From NCBI GenBank assembly GCA_002355495.1, contig AP017424.1, positions 3,224,001 through 3,288,000 of the forward strand: a DNA stretch of 64,000 nt. Direction: 5' to 3'. Source of the stretch: Streptomyces laurentii. GTDB lineage: Bacteria > Actinomycetota > Actinomycetes > Streptomycetales > Streptomycetaceae. Both the position numbers and the translations under genes were made by a program. Shown piece by piece: positions 7,828 to 17,939 of the stretch; position 1 is the first letter of the stretch; each line of letters starts with the position of its first letter. The notes under the pieces are model-generated. The model was not told the DNA's origin. It searched no databases and worked only from the letters and a program-made list of their open reading frames with translations.

Positions 7828-9078
7828 TCACGCCCCCGACAGGGCGGCGGTCAGCGGGCCGGCGTCCAGGGCGGAGATCACCCCGGCCAGGTCCACGGCG
7901 TCACTGCCCGGCCCCTGGCAGACCGGCAGCACCACCGGTCCGCGCGGGCCGCCGCCGAGGCGCCGCAGATACGGGGTGAGCACGGCCCGCGGCCCGACCT
8001 CCACGACGTGCGTGGGCGCCTGCTGGCCGAGCATGCTCCGGGCCGCGTCGGCGAACCGGACCGGGGCGGTGATCTGCTCGCTCCAGTACGGGGCGTACAG
8101 CGGCTCGGTCGCGAGCCGGCCGTACACGGTCGAGTAGAACGGCAGCCGGGCCGCCGCGCCGGGCACCGCGCGCAACGCCCCCTCGAAGGGCGGCACCACG
8201 GGCCGCATCAGCGGGGAGTGGAACGCGTGCGACACCGCCAGGTACCGGCAGCGCACCCCGTCCGCGGCGAGCCGGGTCTCGACCCGCTCCAGGGCGGCGC
8301 GGTCGCCGGAGAGCACGATCGACCGGGCGGCGTTGATGGCGCTGATGCCGACGGCCGGTTCGGCGGCGATCAGGTCGGCCGCCTCGTACGGGGTGATGCA
8401 GACGGCCATCATGGCGCCGCCCTGCGGCAGCCGCTGCATGAGGGCGCCGCGCATCGACACGAGCCGGGCGGCGTCGGGCAGGGTGAGCGCGCCCGCGATG
8501 GTCGCGGCGGCGAACTCCCCGATGCCGTGGCCGAGTACGGCCACCGGCCGGACGCCCGCCTCCTGGAGGGTGCGGGCCAGGGCGTAGCCGACGGCGAACA
8601 GGGCGGGCTGGGTGAGCGAGGTCCGGTGGACCCGCGGGTCCTTGTTCACGATGAGCTCGACCATGGACTGCCGGGTGTACGGCAGGAGGGCGGTGTCGGC
8701 CTCCTCCAGGAAGTTCCGGTAGCCGGTGGAGTGCAGGTAGAGGCCGCCGGTCATGCCGGGGTGCTGGGAGCCCTGTCCGGTGAAGACGAAGGCGGCCCGG
8801 ATCTGGCCGCCGCGCCCGCGCGCGTCCCGCATCGCCAGGAAGTCGGCGAGGCCGCGCACGGTGGGGTACGCGCGGATGTCGTCGGGCTCGACCTGGACGC
8901 CGAACTCCTCGGCGATGTCGCCGCACAGGCAGAGCGCGGCCACGGAGTCGAGCCCCTGCTCCTCCAGCGGCACGGCGTCCCCCATCGGGTCTCCGACGTT
9001 CCGGGCGACCCAGTCGCGCAGCCATTCCCGGTGGGCGACGGCGAAGTCGTCCTCGTGGTTCGGGGGTTGCTCCTGCAT
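7828..9078 (-). CDS. ACP-acyltransferase didomain, AT active-site Ser replaced by Gly
   Basis: 416 residues from ATG with GAGAGGAA upstream. Residues 1-85 are an acyl carrier domain with the phosphopantetheine motif EEQGLDSVAALCLC. The rest is a malonyl-CoA:ACP transacylase fold: FVFTGQGSQHPGM, then LGHGIGEFAAATIAGALTLPDAA, and SHAFHSPLM (the HAFH signature seen in malonyl-type ATs). The expected GHSxGE nucleophile is GHGIGE here; the codon is clearly GGC (plus-strand complement near 8527). The AT may therefore be non-catalytic, a docking or gating partner, or work without a Ser acyl-enzyme. Its neighbours suggest starter-unit handling. Confidence 0.88.
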   Translation of the reverse strand: MQEQPPNHEDDFAVAHREWLRDWVARNVGDPMGDAVPLEEQGLDSVAALCLCGDIAEEFGVQVEPDDIRAYPTVRGLADFLAMRDARGRGGQIRAAFVFTGQGSQHPGMTGGLYLHSTGYRNFLEEADTALLPYTRQSMVELIVNKDPRVHRTSLTQPALFAVGYALARTLQEAGVRPVAVLGHGIGEFAAATIAGALTLPDAARLVSMRGALMQRLPQGGAMMAVCITPYEAADLIAAEPAVGISAINAARSIVLSGDRAALERVETRLAADGVRCRYLAVSHAFHSPLMRPVVPPFEGALRAVPGAAARLPFYSTVYGRLATEPLYAPYWSEQITAPVRFADAARSMLGQQAPTHVVEVGPRAVLTPYLRRLGGGPRGPVVLPVCQGPGSDAVDLAGVISALDAGPLTAALSGA

Positions 9079-9237
9079 GGTGTGGTTCCTCTCGGGCTCT
9101 GGTCGGCAGGCCGTGGGGGCGGCTGCCGCGGGGGCGGTCGATACGGCGCGAGCCGGTGGGGGGTGGCCGCTGGGGGTGCGGCGGGGCGGCGGGCGGGACT
9201 CCGTCGGGCCGAGGCCGGCCTGGGCGGCTGGAGCGGC

Positions 9238-10998
9238 CTAGGCGAGCGGGGAGCCGTAGAGGTCGAAGCTGCGGCGGGTGTGGAGGCGGGCGACCGTCTC
9301 GTCGAGGACCCGGCGCTCGCAGGCGCCGGGGCGGTCCGGCAGGGGGAGGCCGAGCCGCCGGGCGAGGCGGTAGAGGACGGCGGTGATCCAGGACGGGTCG
9401 GCCAGGAAGGCGTCGACGCGGCCGGCGGGGGCCGCCTGCTGTTCGCGCCAGACGCCGAGGCAGGCGGCCGCGGCAAGGACCAGGGTGTAGCGGTCGGCGA
9501 GGCCGAAGCTGTGCGGGCTGGCGAGTGCCGACCGGTCGCCCAGCGGGACGGCCTCGAACGCCTTCTTCAGGTCGGCGAGTTCACTGGTGAGGCAGCGGGC
9601 GAGGAAGCGCAGCGCGTGCCCGGCCGCGCCGCCCGGCCCGGGAGCGTCCGCCGACTCCAGCCGGTCGGTGAGGGCGACCAGGGTCGCGGCGAGCGGGTCG
9701 CCGTCGCCGAGCAGGACGGGCTGGGACAGGTCGAGCGGCGGCAGGGCCTCGTGCGGCCGGAACAGTCCGGCCGGCGGCTGCGGGTCGGCGAACCAGGCGT
9801 AGCGGGCGAAGTACGGCAGCTGCGGCAGGATGCTGACCTGGCGGCCGGCGCTGCCCGCGTGCCCGAGCGAGGTGACCGGCAGGTCCCGCCGCTGCTTCTG
9901 GAACATCCCGTACGCGCCGTCCTCGGTGAAGCTCTCCTCGCCGAGGACGGCCGCCATCTCGTCCATGCTCTCGGCGACCAGCTTGGGCGCCAGATACGCG
10001 GCGGCCGCGGCGTACGCGCTCATCTGCCGGGGCAGCAGGTGCAGCGCGCGGGTGGCGACCAGGGCCAGGCAGTCGATGAGCAGCAGGTCGAGGAAGCCGC
10101 CGGTCAGGACGTCGCGGACCATCTGGACGTCGAGCGAGGAACGGCCGTCGGCCCGCGGGCGGACCGCGAACCGGGCCACGGTGCGCAGCGCGGTGTCGGC
10201 CCCGGCGAGCACGATCGACGGGATGAGCCCGCGGATGAGCAGCGAGGACCGCAGGGACAGTTCGTAGCCGTCGCCGCGCGCGCCGAGCACCGCGCTCCCG
10301 GGGACGACGCACTCGCGGATCCGCAGTCCGCCGAACTCGGCGCTGCGCATGCCGGTGGTGGTGCGGCGGGCGAGGTCCTCGACCCGGTCGGCGGGCAGTT
10401 CGTCGCGGTCCAGGAGCAGCACCGAGTGGCTGCGGCCGCGCTCCGCGCCCTCGGTGCGGGCGAAGACGACGAGGCCGGTGGCGCGGGAGGCGTTGGCGAT
10501 GGCGGACTTGCTGCCGTCGAGGAGCAGGCCGCCGCCCGGGACGTCGGTGAGGGTGAACTCGTCGCGGACGAAGTCGTTTCCGTGCGCGACCTCGTGGCGG
10601 GCGACGGCGATCCGGCGGCCGTCGAGCAGCAGCCGGGCGGCCTTGCGGCGCTGGTCGAGGTCGCCGGCCGTCCACACGGGGGCGGCGGCGAAGAAGCAGT
10701 TGAGGCCGTAGCCGAAGCCGAGGGAGGCGTCGCGGCGGAAGACCGGGCGCAGGATCCGCCCGAGGACGTCCATCCGGTCCAGCCGCCCGCCCAGTTCGGC
10801 GGGCACGAACTCGGCGTTCAACTCCCGCTCGTCCAGAACCTGTTCGCCTTTGGCCGGCAGCCGGCCGGCCGCGTCGGCGGCCAGCAGGGCGTCGGCGCCG
10901 AGCGGATTGGCGGGGTCGTCGAAGGGCCCGAACGCCCGCTCCAGGGCGTCGATGCGCTCCTCCGCCGGGCTCGCGGCCTCGCACGTCTCCGGGCTCAT
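9238..10998 (-). CDS. Large acyl-CoA dehydrogenase-like flavoprotein
   Basis: 586 residues from ATG at 10998, whose start overlaps the stop of the ligase gene (ATGA), so the two are coupled. The ACAD fold is visible in GLNCFFAAAPVW, VARHEVAHGNDF, FTLTDVPGGGLLLDGSKSAI (FAD/substrate beta domain), FARTEGAERGRSHS and GMRSAEFGGLRIRECVVPG. The C-terminal half, about 200 residues longer than standard ACADs, continues with helical sequence such as SFGLADRYTLVLAAAACLGV. This resembles long ACAD-like proteins paired with fatty-acyl-AMP ligases and ACPs, which desaturate acyl-S-ACP. Acyl-ACP oxidation here is inferred from the neighbours. Confidence 0.82.
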   Translation of the reverse strand: MSPETCEAASPAEERIDALERAFGPFDDPANPLGADALLAADAAGRLPAKGEQVLDERELNAEFVPAELGGRLDRMDVLGRILRPVFRRDASLGFGYGLNCFFAAAPVWTAGDLDQRRKAARLLLDGRRIAVARHEVAHGNDFVRDEFTLTDVPGGGLLLDGSKSAIANASRATGLVVFARTEGAERGRSHSVLLLDRDELPADRVEDLARRTTTGMRSAEFGGLRIRECVVPGSAVLGARGDGYELSLRSSLLIRGLIPSIVLAGADTALRTVARFAVRPRADGRSSLDVQMVRDVLTGGFLDLLLIDCLALVATRALHLLPRQMSAYAAAAAYLAPKLVAESMDEMAAVLGEESFTEDGAYGMFQKQRRDLPVTSLGHAGSAGRQVSILPQLPYFARYAWFADPQPPAGLFRPHEALPPLDLSQPVLLGDGDPLAATLVALTDRLESADAPGPGGAAGHALRFLARCLTSELADLKKAFEAVPLGDRSALASPHSFGLADRYTLVLAAAACLGVWREQQAAPAGRVDAFLADPSWITAVLYRLARRLGLPLPDRPGACERRVLDETVARLHTRRSFDLYGSPLA

Positions 10999-12761
10999 CG
11001 CCGGCACCCCGCCGGGAGCAGCCGCTCGACGTCGGCGTCCAACCGCTGGTAGAGCGGGGTGAGTTCGCCGCGCAGGAAGAGCCGGCGCATGGCCGCGCGC
11101 TCCACCTTGCCGCTCGTGGTCCGGCGCACCGTGCCGGACCGGACGAGGACCACGCCGCCCGCCGTCACCTGGTGCTCCTCGGTGAGCCGCCGCTGGATCG
11201 CGGCGACGAGCCCGGGCAGGTCGACGTCGTACCGGCTGTGCGGCCGGACCTCCTGCACGATCACGAAGCGCTCGCGGGCCGCGGGCACCAGGAACGCGGT
11301 GGCCGACCCGAACAGGCCGCCGGCCTGCTGGACGGTGCGCTCCAGGTCCTGCGGGTAGAGGTTGCGCCCGGCGAAGACGATCACGTCCTTGAGCCGGCCG
11401 GTCACGTACAGCAGCCCGTCGGCGAGCGCCCCGAGGTCGCCGGTGCGCAGATAGCCGCTCCCGCCGTCCTCGATGCGGCAGTCGAAGGCCGCCGCGGTCT
11501 CGGCGGGGCGGGCCCAGTAGCCGGGGCCGACGCTGTCGCCGCGGACCCAGATCTCGCCGATCCGGCCGTCCGGCAGCTCCCGGCGGGTCTCCGGGTCCAC
11601 GACGCGGACGTCGGCGGAGGCCGCCGGGCCGCAGTGGGCGACGACGCGGCCGGGGCCGGTGGGGGCGGTGAGCCGGCCCGCCTCCAGGGCGGCGGCGTCG
11701 ACCGTACGGCCCGCGGCGGCCGGGGCGGTCCGGGTGCCCGAGACGAGCAGGGTCGCCTCGGCCAGTCCGTAGCAGGGGGCCAGGGCGCCGGGGCGCAGTC
11801 CGGCGGGCGCGAACCGGGCGGCGAAGGCCTCCAGGGTGGCGGCGTGCACGGGTTCGCCGCCGCTGACGGCGACCTCCCACCCCGACAGGTCCAGACCCGC
11901 GATCTGCGCGTCGTTGACGCGCCGCACGCACAGTTCGTACGCGAAGTCGGGGGCGCCGCTGACGGTGAGGCCGTACCGCGAGACGGTCTCCAGCCAGTGC
12001 GCCGGCCGCTTCACGAACGCGGTCGGGGTGAGCAGGACGGCGGTGCCGCCCAGCCACAGGGCGTGCAGCACCTGGCCGACCAGGCCCATGTCGTGGTGCA
12101 GCGGCAGCCAGCCGCCGAGCCGGATGCCGGGGCGGGTGCCGAGCGCGTCGGCGATGGCCCGCTGGTTGGCGAGCAGGCTGCGGTGGGTGACGATCACGCC
12201 GCGCGGGTCACGGGTGGAGCCGGAGGTGTACTGCAGGTAGACGGCCGTGTCGGGGCCGGTGGCGAAGAGCGGCTCCTCGGTCCCGGATCCGGGACCGACG
12301 GCGCCGTCAGCTCCGGCGGCGCCGTTGACGGGCAGGCAGACCACCTCGCCGTACCCGGTGCGGGCCAGCAGCTGGGAGACCTCGGGCGCCTCGGCCACCG
12401 ACGTGAGAACGCAGGCCGCGGCCGCCTCCCGGACGATGCCGGCGACCCGCTCGTCGTGGTGGCCGCGCCCGCCGGACGGCGGGGCCACGGGGACGGCGAC
12501 GGCCCCCGCGTACAGGCAGGCCAGGAAGCCGGTGACGAACATCCGCCGCGACCCCGTCGCGATCAGCGTCCGGTCCCCGGGCCGTACGTGCCGGCGCAGC
12601 CGCGCCGCCACCTCACGGGCCGCCCCGTCGAGTTCCGCGTACGTGAGCGTCTCCGGCGTGAGGACCCCGCCCCGCTCGGTGAGGAGGATCAGGGCCTCCC
12701 GGTCCGGCGTGGCGGCGATCCGCGCCTGAAGGTGTTCCGTGAAGGTCTGATGTGCTCTCAT
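10995..12761 (-). CDS. Fatty-acyl-AMP ligase (FAAL-like)
   Basis: 588 residues from the ATG at 12761 with GGGGGAGG upstream. ANL-superfamily motifs are YLQYTSGSTRDPRGV (P-loop), GWLPLHHDMGLVGQVLHALW (characteristic of FAALs), CYGLAEATLLVSGT, YLRTGDLGAL and GRLKDVIVFAGRNLYPQDLE, with the catalytic Lys in TTSGKVERAAM near the end. FAALs adenylate a carboxylic acid and pass it to an ACP. The adjacent ACP-AT (7828) is the likely acceptor, so this operon may load and oxidise a starter or side-chain acid. Confidence 0.93.
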   Translation of the reverse strand: MRAHQTFTEHLQARIAATPDREALILLTERGGVLTPETLTYAELDGAAREVAARLRRHVRPGDRTLIATGSRRMFVTGFLACLYAGAVAVPVAPPSGGRGHHDERVAGIVREAAAACVLTSVAEAPEVSQLLARTGYGEVVCLPVNGAAGADGAVGPGSGTEEPLFATGPDTAVYLQYTSGSTRDPRGVIVTHRSLLANQRAIADALGTRPGIRLGGWLPLHHDMGLVGQVLHALWLGGTAVLLTPTAFVKRPAHWLETVSRYGLTVSGAPDFAYELCVRRVNDAQIAGLDLSGWEVAVSGGEPVHAATLEAFAARFAPAGLRPGALAPCYGLAEATLLVSGTRTAPAAAGRTVDAAALEAGRLTAPTGPGRVVAHCGPAASADVRVVDPETRRELPDGRIGEIWVRGDSVGPGYWARPAETAAAFDCRIEDGGSGYLRTGDLGALADGLLYVTGRLKDVIVFAGRNLYPQDLERTVQQAGGLFGSATAFLVPAARERFVIVQEVRPHSRYDVDLPGLVAAIQRRLTEEHQVTAGGVVLVRSGTVRRTTSGKVERAAMRRLFLRGELTPLYQRLDADVERLLPAGCRR

Positions 12762-12891
12762 GCCTCCCCCTCGCGTGTCCTGCGGCCGCCGCCCACGCGG
12801 GAGCGGCCGCGGCGGTGTGGGTCCGCGGCACGGCACGAGCACGCCCGTGAGGGCGCCCCGGCCTCGCCCGGAGACCCGTGGCGACGCCGGT

Positions 12892-13083
12892 TCACCGGCC
12901 CGGCCAGCCGACCGAGGTCCGCGCGCCGTCGTTCTTGACGGTCCAGGCGGCGTAGGCCGCTGCCGTCTCCTCGTCGGGTTCTCCGGCGCGGCGGGCCAGG
13001 GCAAGCAGCACGCTGGTCACCGCCGCCAGCTCGACCTCGTCGGGCCGGCCGCGGACCACGGTGATAGTCATCGGATTCGCCAT
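12892..13083 (-). CDS. Acyl-CoA carboxylase epsilon subunit
   Basis: 63 residues. The pattern TITVVRGRPDEVELAAVTSV followed by an Arg/Glu-rich middle and a terminal SVGWPGR matches actinobacterial AccE/PccE epsilon subunits, which stabilise the alpha-beta carboxylase. A second in-frame ATG at 13071 is possible. It probably serves the beta subunit at 1-906, although the genes are 12 kb apart. It has its own candidate SARP box directly upstream. Confidence 0.85.
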   Translation of the reverse strand: MANPMTITVVRGRPDEVELAAVTSVLLALARRAGEPDEETAAAYAAWTVKNDGARTSVGWPGR

Positions 13084-13089
13084 GGATCC

Positions 13090-13135
13090 AGCGTGCGCCG
13101 GACCGCTCGAAGCGGGCTCCTGCGCGGCTGGAGGC
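13090..13135 (-). promoter_or_regulatory. Candidate SARP box and -10 of the epsilon-subunit gene
   Basis: Heptamers TCGAAGC (13107), TCCTGCG (13118) and TGGAGGC (13129) start exactly 11 bp apart, with a possible fourth (ACGGAGG) at 13140. A loose -10, CACGCT on the minus strand (13095-13090), is 11 bp from the first heptamer, as at other cluster promoters. Confidence 0.5.
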
Positions 13136-13156
13136 CGTCACGGAGGGGTGGCTTCC

Positions 13157-13240
13157 GGGGGTACGGGGGCGGGCGGCGCGGAGCACGGGGGTACGGCGTC
13201 CGGGCGTGCGGGGTCCGGGGGTACGAGGGCCGGGGGTACG
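13157..13240. repeat. G-rich GGGGGTACG repeats
   Basis: GGGGGTACG occurs at 13157, 13187, 13217 and 13232, that is, spaced 30, 30 and 15 bp. It lies between the ABM gene stop and the epsilon-subunit promoter. The G-runs on the plus strand could form quadruplex-type structure or attenuate transcription; no function is demonstrated. Confidence 0.6.
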
Positions 13241-13242
13241 GG

Positions 13243-13872
13243 TCAGCTCAGGTCCCGTTCGTACGCGAGGTGCCGGCCGCGGTCCACCACGAGGTCCGCC
13301 TCCTCGGCCATCCGCTCGGCGAGCGCGCGCCGCCGCCGGTCGAGCAGGGCCCGGTCGCACTCGTCGGCGTCGTACCACCACTGGAGGCCGAGATAGGTGT
13401 CGGGATAGAGCGTGGAGCGCAGCAGGTCGCTGCCGCCGAAGCCGCCGAGCCGCCCGTGGCGGTCGTCCAGCTCGGCGAACCGCCGCTCGAAGTCGTGCGG
13501 GTCGCCGTGCGGCCGGGCCCGGGTCAGCAGGATGTTCGCGGTCCCGACGAGGGCGTTCTCCTTGAGGACGCGGGCGACGCTGAGCGCCTGGTCGGCCTCG
13601 GTCTCGACCAGCGGGCCGAGCTGCCGTACGTGCTCCTGGAAGGTGTCCTCGTGGACGGTGCGCAGGAAGCCCCGTACGGTGCGCCAGTGCGCGAGGTTGA
13701 CCACCACCTCGGGCTGGTCCACGAGCTGGACGGTCACCAGGAAGTCGAATTCCGGACGCGCGCGCAGGTACTGCGAGTGCGCCCGGAACTTCCGTACGAA
13801 CCGATCGCCGTCTCCCTTCACACGGAATCGGTTGATCACCGTCAGGGGGGTGTCCTGACTACGAATCGCCAC
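13243..13872 (-). CDS. Antibiotic biosynthesis monooxygenase (ABM), tandem domains
   Basis: 209 residues. Two dimeric alpha/beta-barrel ABM repeats are visible: the first opens PLTVINRFRVKGDGDRFV, with FDFLVTVQLVDQPEVVVNLAHW, and the second contains NILLTRARPHGDPHDFERRF and YLGLQWWYDADECDRALL. Family members (TcmH, ActVA-ORF6, SnoaB) oxidise anthrones to quinones with O2 and no cofactor. The start overlaps the end of the aromatase gene by 14 bp, consistent with coupled translation and action on a freshly cyclised aromatic intermediate. Confidence 0.85.
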   Translation of the reverse strand: MAIRSQDTPLTVINRFRVKGDGDRFVRKFRAHSQYLRARPEFDFLVTVQLVDQPEVVVNLAHWRTVRGFLRTVHEDTFQEHVRQLGPLVETEADQALSVARVLKENALVGTANILLTRARPHGDPHDFERRFAELDDRHGRLGGFGGSDLLRSTLYPDTYLGLQWWYDADECDRALLDRRRRALAERMAEEADLVVDRGRHLAYERDLS

Positions 13873-14863
13873 GTGCTTCCTCCGCGAACTGTTTGGCGTG
13901 GCGCAGGGTGGTGGAGCTGTTGGTGCCGAGGGCGTTGCGGACGAGGGTGCGGGCCTCGGCCAGGGTCGCCTCGGGGCCGAGCGCGGTGCGGACGCCCTCC
14001 GGGTCGAGGGTCACGGTGTGCCACGAGGTGGCCCGGACGGTGCCGTCGTCGAGGGACTCGATCACCCAGCGCCCGGTGTGGCCGCTCATGGCCACCGGGA
14101 CCCGCAGCTGCTTGTAGACGATGACCTTGCGGTCCTCGAAGCAGACCCGGACCGAGGTGGTGTTGTGGGTGGAGCCGTCGGGGCCGCGGGTGTCCATGTC
14201 CATGTGCTGGACGCCGGGCTCGTCCTCGGTGAGGTCGAGCCGGGCCACGTGCGGCAGCCGCTCGGGCCACAGGTCGGCGCGGTCGAGGAAGGCGTAGACG
14301 TCGCCGGCGGCGCCGAAGACGGTCTCGGAGTCGCTGAAGGTGAAGTGGAGTTCCTCGCGGGCGTCGCCCAGTTCGGCGGTGTTCTTCAGGGCGAGGAGCT
14401 CGGCGCGGCTGTTGCGGTCGACGGCCTGCTCGATCATCTCCTCGGCGGCCGGGTCGTCGTCCACGGCGAGGTAGTCGTGCAGCAGCGTGACCCGGGTGCG
14501 GCCGTCCTCCAGCTCCTGGATCCGCCACTCGCCGCCCATCGAGGCGACGGGCGCGGCGGTGACGACCTGGCGGAAGGTGATCGTGCGGGCGGCCGGGTCG
14601 AGGACGCGGCGCGAGGTCCAGGTGCGGACGCGTTCGCCGGCGATGGCCCAGATCCGCAGCAGCTGCTCGCCGCCCTCCGGCCCGGCCTCCTCCAGGACCT
14701 CCACGTGCACGGTGGGGCCGAACACCTGCGGCCACCCGGAGACGTCGGCCACCAGCGCGTACACGGCGGCGGGCGGCGCGGCCACGGTGACGGCGTGCTC
14801 GGTGACGTGCGGAGCGGTACGGGCGGTGGTCTCGGCGGTCTCGGACGTAGCGGTGGGTGCCAC
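13859..14863 (-). CDS. Didomain aromatase/cyclase (SRPBCC)
   Basis: 334 residues from a GTG at 14863 with GAAGGGAAG upstream. Two START/Bet v1-like halves are seen: residues about 20-165 (HAVTVAAPPAAVYALVADV, then TRVTLLHDYLAVDDDP) and about 175-325 (DVYAFLDRADLWPERLPHV, HMDMDTRGPDGSTHNTTSVR). This is the layout of didomain ARO/CYCs such as ActVII-type enzymes, which aromatise the first ring of C9-reduced chains and fit the ActIII-like ketoreductase at 45529. Four perfect 11-bp SARP repeats lie upstream. Confidence 0.92.
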   Translation of the reverse strand: MAPTATSETAETTARTAPHVTEHAVTVAAPPAAVYALVADVSGWPQVFGPTVHVEVLEEAGPEGGEQLLRIWAIAGERVRTWTSRRVLDPAARTITFRQVVTAAPVASMGGEWRIQELEDGRTRVTLLHDYLAVDDDPAAEEMIEQAVDRNSRAELLALKNTAELGDAREELHFTFSDSETVFGAAGDVYAFLDRADLWPERLPHVARLDLTEDEPGVQHMDMDTRGPDGSTHNTTSVRVCFEDRKVIVYKQLRVPVAMSGHTGRWVIESLDDGTVRATSWHTVTLDPEGVRTALGPEATLAEARTLVRNALGTNSSTTLRHAKQFAEEARGDS

Positions 14864-14907
14864 GGCGAATCTTCCCTTCGGGCGGTCCGCCTCGGGGGCG
14901 GATCTCA

Positions 14908-14964
14908 AGGCTGACGTGAACGGATCGAGCAGGGATCGAGCGGAGCTGGAGTGCCGGTGGAGCG
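14908..14964 (-). promoter_or_regulatory. SARP box of the aromatase-ABM operon
   Basis: Four heptamers start exactly 11 bp apart: TCGAGCA (14925), TCGAGCG (14936), TGGAGTG (14947) and TGGAGCG (14958). This matches the published style of SARP sites (TCGAGCS repeated once per helical turn). A -10-like CAGCCT (minus strand, 14913-14908) is 11 bp from the first heptamer. It is the clearest box in the cluster together with 20992. Confidence 0.75.
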
Positions 14965-14972
14965 GGCCGGAA

Positions 14973-16004
14973 TCAGTCGGCCCAATCCGGTCGGTCGAGG
15001 AGGTCGAGGACGGCGCAGCCCCAGCTGTAGCCGGCGCCGACGCTGACGAGCACGCACCGGTCGCCGGGCTTCGCGCGGCCCGAGACCAGCAGATGGTCGA
15101 GGCTCGCGAACTGGTCGCCGGCGCCCAGATGGCCGACGGTCCGGGCGAACTCCCACGGGGTGCGCTCGGGTTCGATGCCGAACGGCTTGTAGTAGATGGA
15201 CGTGAGGCGGCGGCGCCCGAAGTGCGGCAGCACCACCCAGTCCGCGTCGGCGAGTTCGGACCCCGCGTCGGCCAGCGCCTGCTTGATGACGGTCTGCTGG
15301 CCGTGGTGGGCGCGGCTGATCGCGTACGAGATCCCCGCGCGGCCGACGAAGGCCCGCTTGGCCTCCTCGAAGTCGACGGGCATGCGGTGGCCGAACGGGG
15401 CGAGGGTGAACGGCTCGTCTCCGCGGTGCAGCGGCTCCAGCTCCGGGTCCGCGTACAGGGCGAGCGACACAAGGCGGGCGAATCCGGCGCGCCGGGACAG
15501 CAGCAGCGCGGTCGCGCCGTCGGCGTAGGGCGTGCCGGGGTCGGTGTTCCAGCGGTCGATGCCCGGCGCGCAGAACCGGTCGGCGGTGGTGAGCAGGGCG
15601 TCGCCGTGCCCGTGGCCCGCGGTCAGGTAGGCGGTGGCGAGGTCGAGGGCGGTGAGGCCGCCGTTGGACATCTGCCGGATCTCGACGGCCTGGCAGGTGT
15701 TGCCGAGGGCTTCGCGCTGGATGTACGAGGCCACCGGCCACAGGTCCTGGCCCTGGTGGTACGTGTCGGCGTGCAGCAGCAGGTCGACGTCGCCGCCGTG
15801 CAGGCCGGCCCGGGCGAGCACGGTCCGGGCGGCGGCCGCGGCCATCTCGGCGGCCGACTCGTCGGGCGAGTACGCGACCGACTCCATGCCGGTGGCGGTC
15901 GCCACCCGGGACGGGAAGGCGCCCGAGGCGACGGCGTCGGCGACGGTGAGGCGGGCGGGGAGCCGGGTGGAGGTTCCCCGTATGTAGACGTCTTCGAGAC
16001 GCAC
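14973..16004 (-). CDS. KAS III-like acyltransferase with Ser in place of the catalytic Cys
   Basis: 343 residues from GTG 16004, which has GGAG five bases upstream; GTG 16010 lacks a ribosome site. The thiolase fold is clear: ISYAISRAHHG, TGHGHGDALLTTADRF and YADGATALLLSRRAGF. The nucleophile position reads EIRQMSNGGL, Ser rather than Cys, as in DpsC. The later catalytic residues are His in LPHFGRRRL and Asp in VGHLGAGDQ, where FabH has Asn; a Cys-His-Asp set is known from CerJ-type acyltransferases. It may select an unusual starter or move an acyl group to a tailoring site. Confidence 0.87.
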   Translation of the reverse strand: MRLEDVYIRGTSTRLPARLTVADAVASGAFPSRVATATGMESVAYSPDESAAEMAAAAARTVLARAGLHGGDVDLLLHADTYHQGQDLWPVASYIQREALGNTCQAVEIRQMSNGGLTALDLATAYLTAGHGHGDALLTTADRFCAPGIDRWNTDPGTPYADGATALLLSRRAGFARLVSLALYADPELEPLHRGDEPFTLAPFGHRMPVDFEEAKRAFVGRAGISYAISRAHHGQQTVIKQALADAGSELADADWVVLPHFGRRRLTSIYYKPFGIEPERTPWEFARTVGHLGAGDQFASLDHLLVSGRAKPGDRCVLVSVGAGYSWGCAVLDLLDRPDWAD

Positions 16005-16088
16005 GGTCACTCCAAGGAACGGATACGGGCGGGTGGTTCGGGTCTCATCGGGCCGTCGGGCCCTCGGTCCGGCCCCGTGGGCCGGTGG

Positions 16089-17726
<1,638 letters not shown>

Positions 17727-17880
17727 CGGCCCTCCCTGGGTCCTGTGTCGCGCCGACGGTGCCCGGCGACTCGCGGTTGCTTGTCGGTCCCACGGTCCGG
17801 CGGCGGGCCGGAGAACCCCTTGAGCGGCGATGGACCCGGGAACGTCCCGGGCGGCCCCGAACGGCCCCGGACGCGCGAAC

Positions 17881-17919
17881 GCGGCGGGACCGGACGGCGC
17901 TGCCGTCGAGTCCCGCCGC
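17881..17919 (-). terminator. Hairpin terminator after the MFS gene
   Basis: A 10-bp outer stem (GCGGCGGGAC / GTCCCGCCGC) and a 6-bp inner stem (GACGGC / GCCGTC) around a short loop, just downstream of the MFS stop. Confidence 0.6.
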
Positions 17920-17939
17920 GGGCGCGGAGGGTGGCCGGG

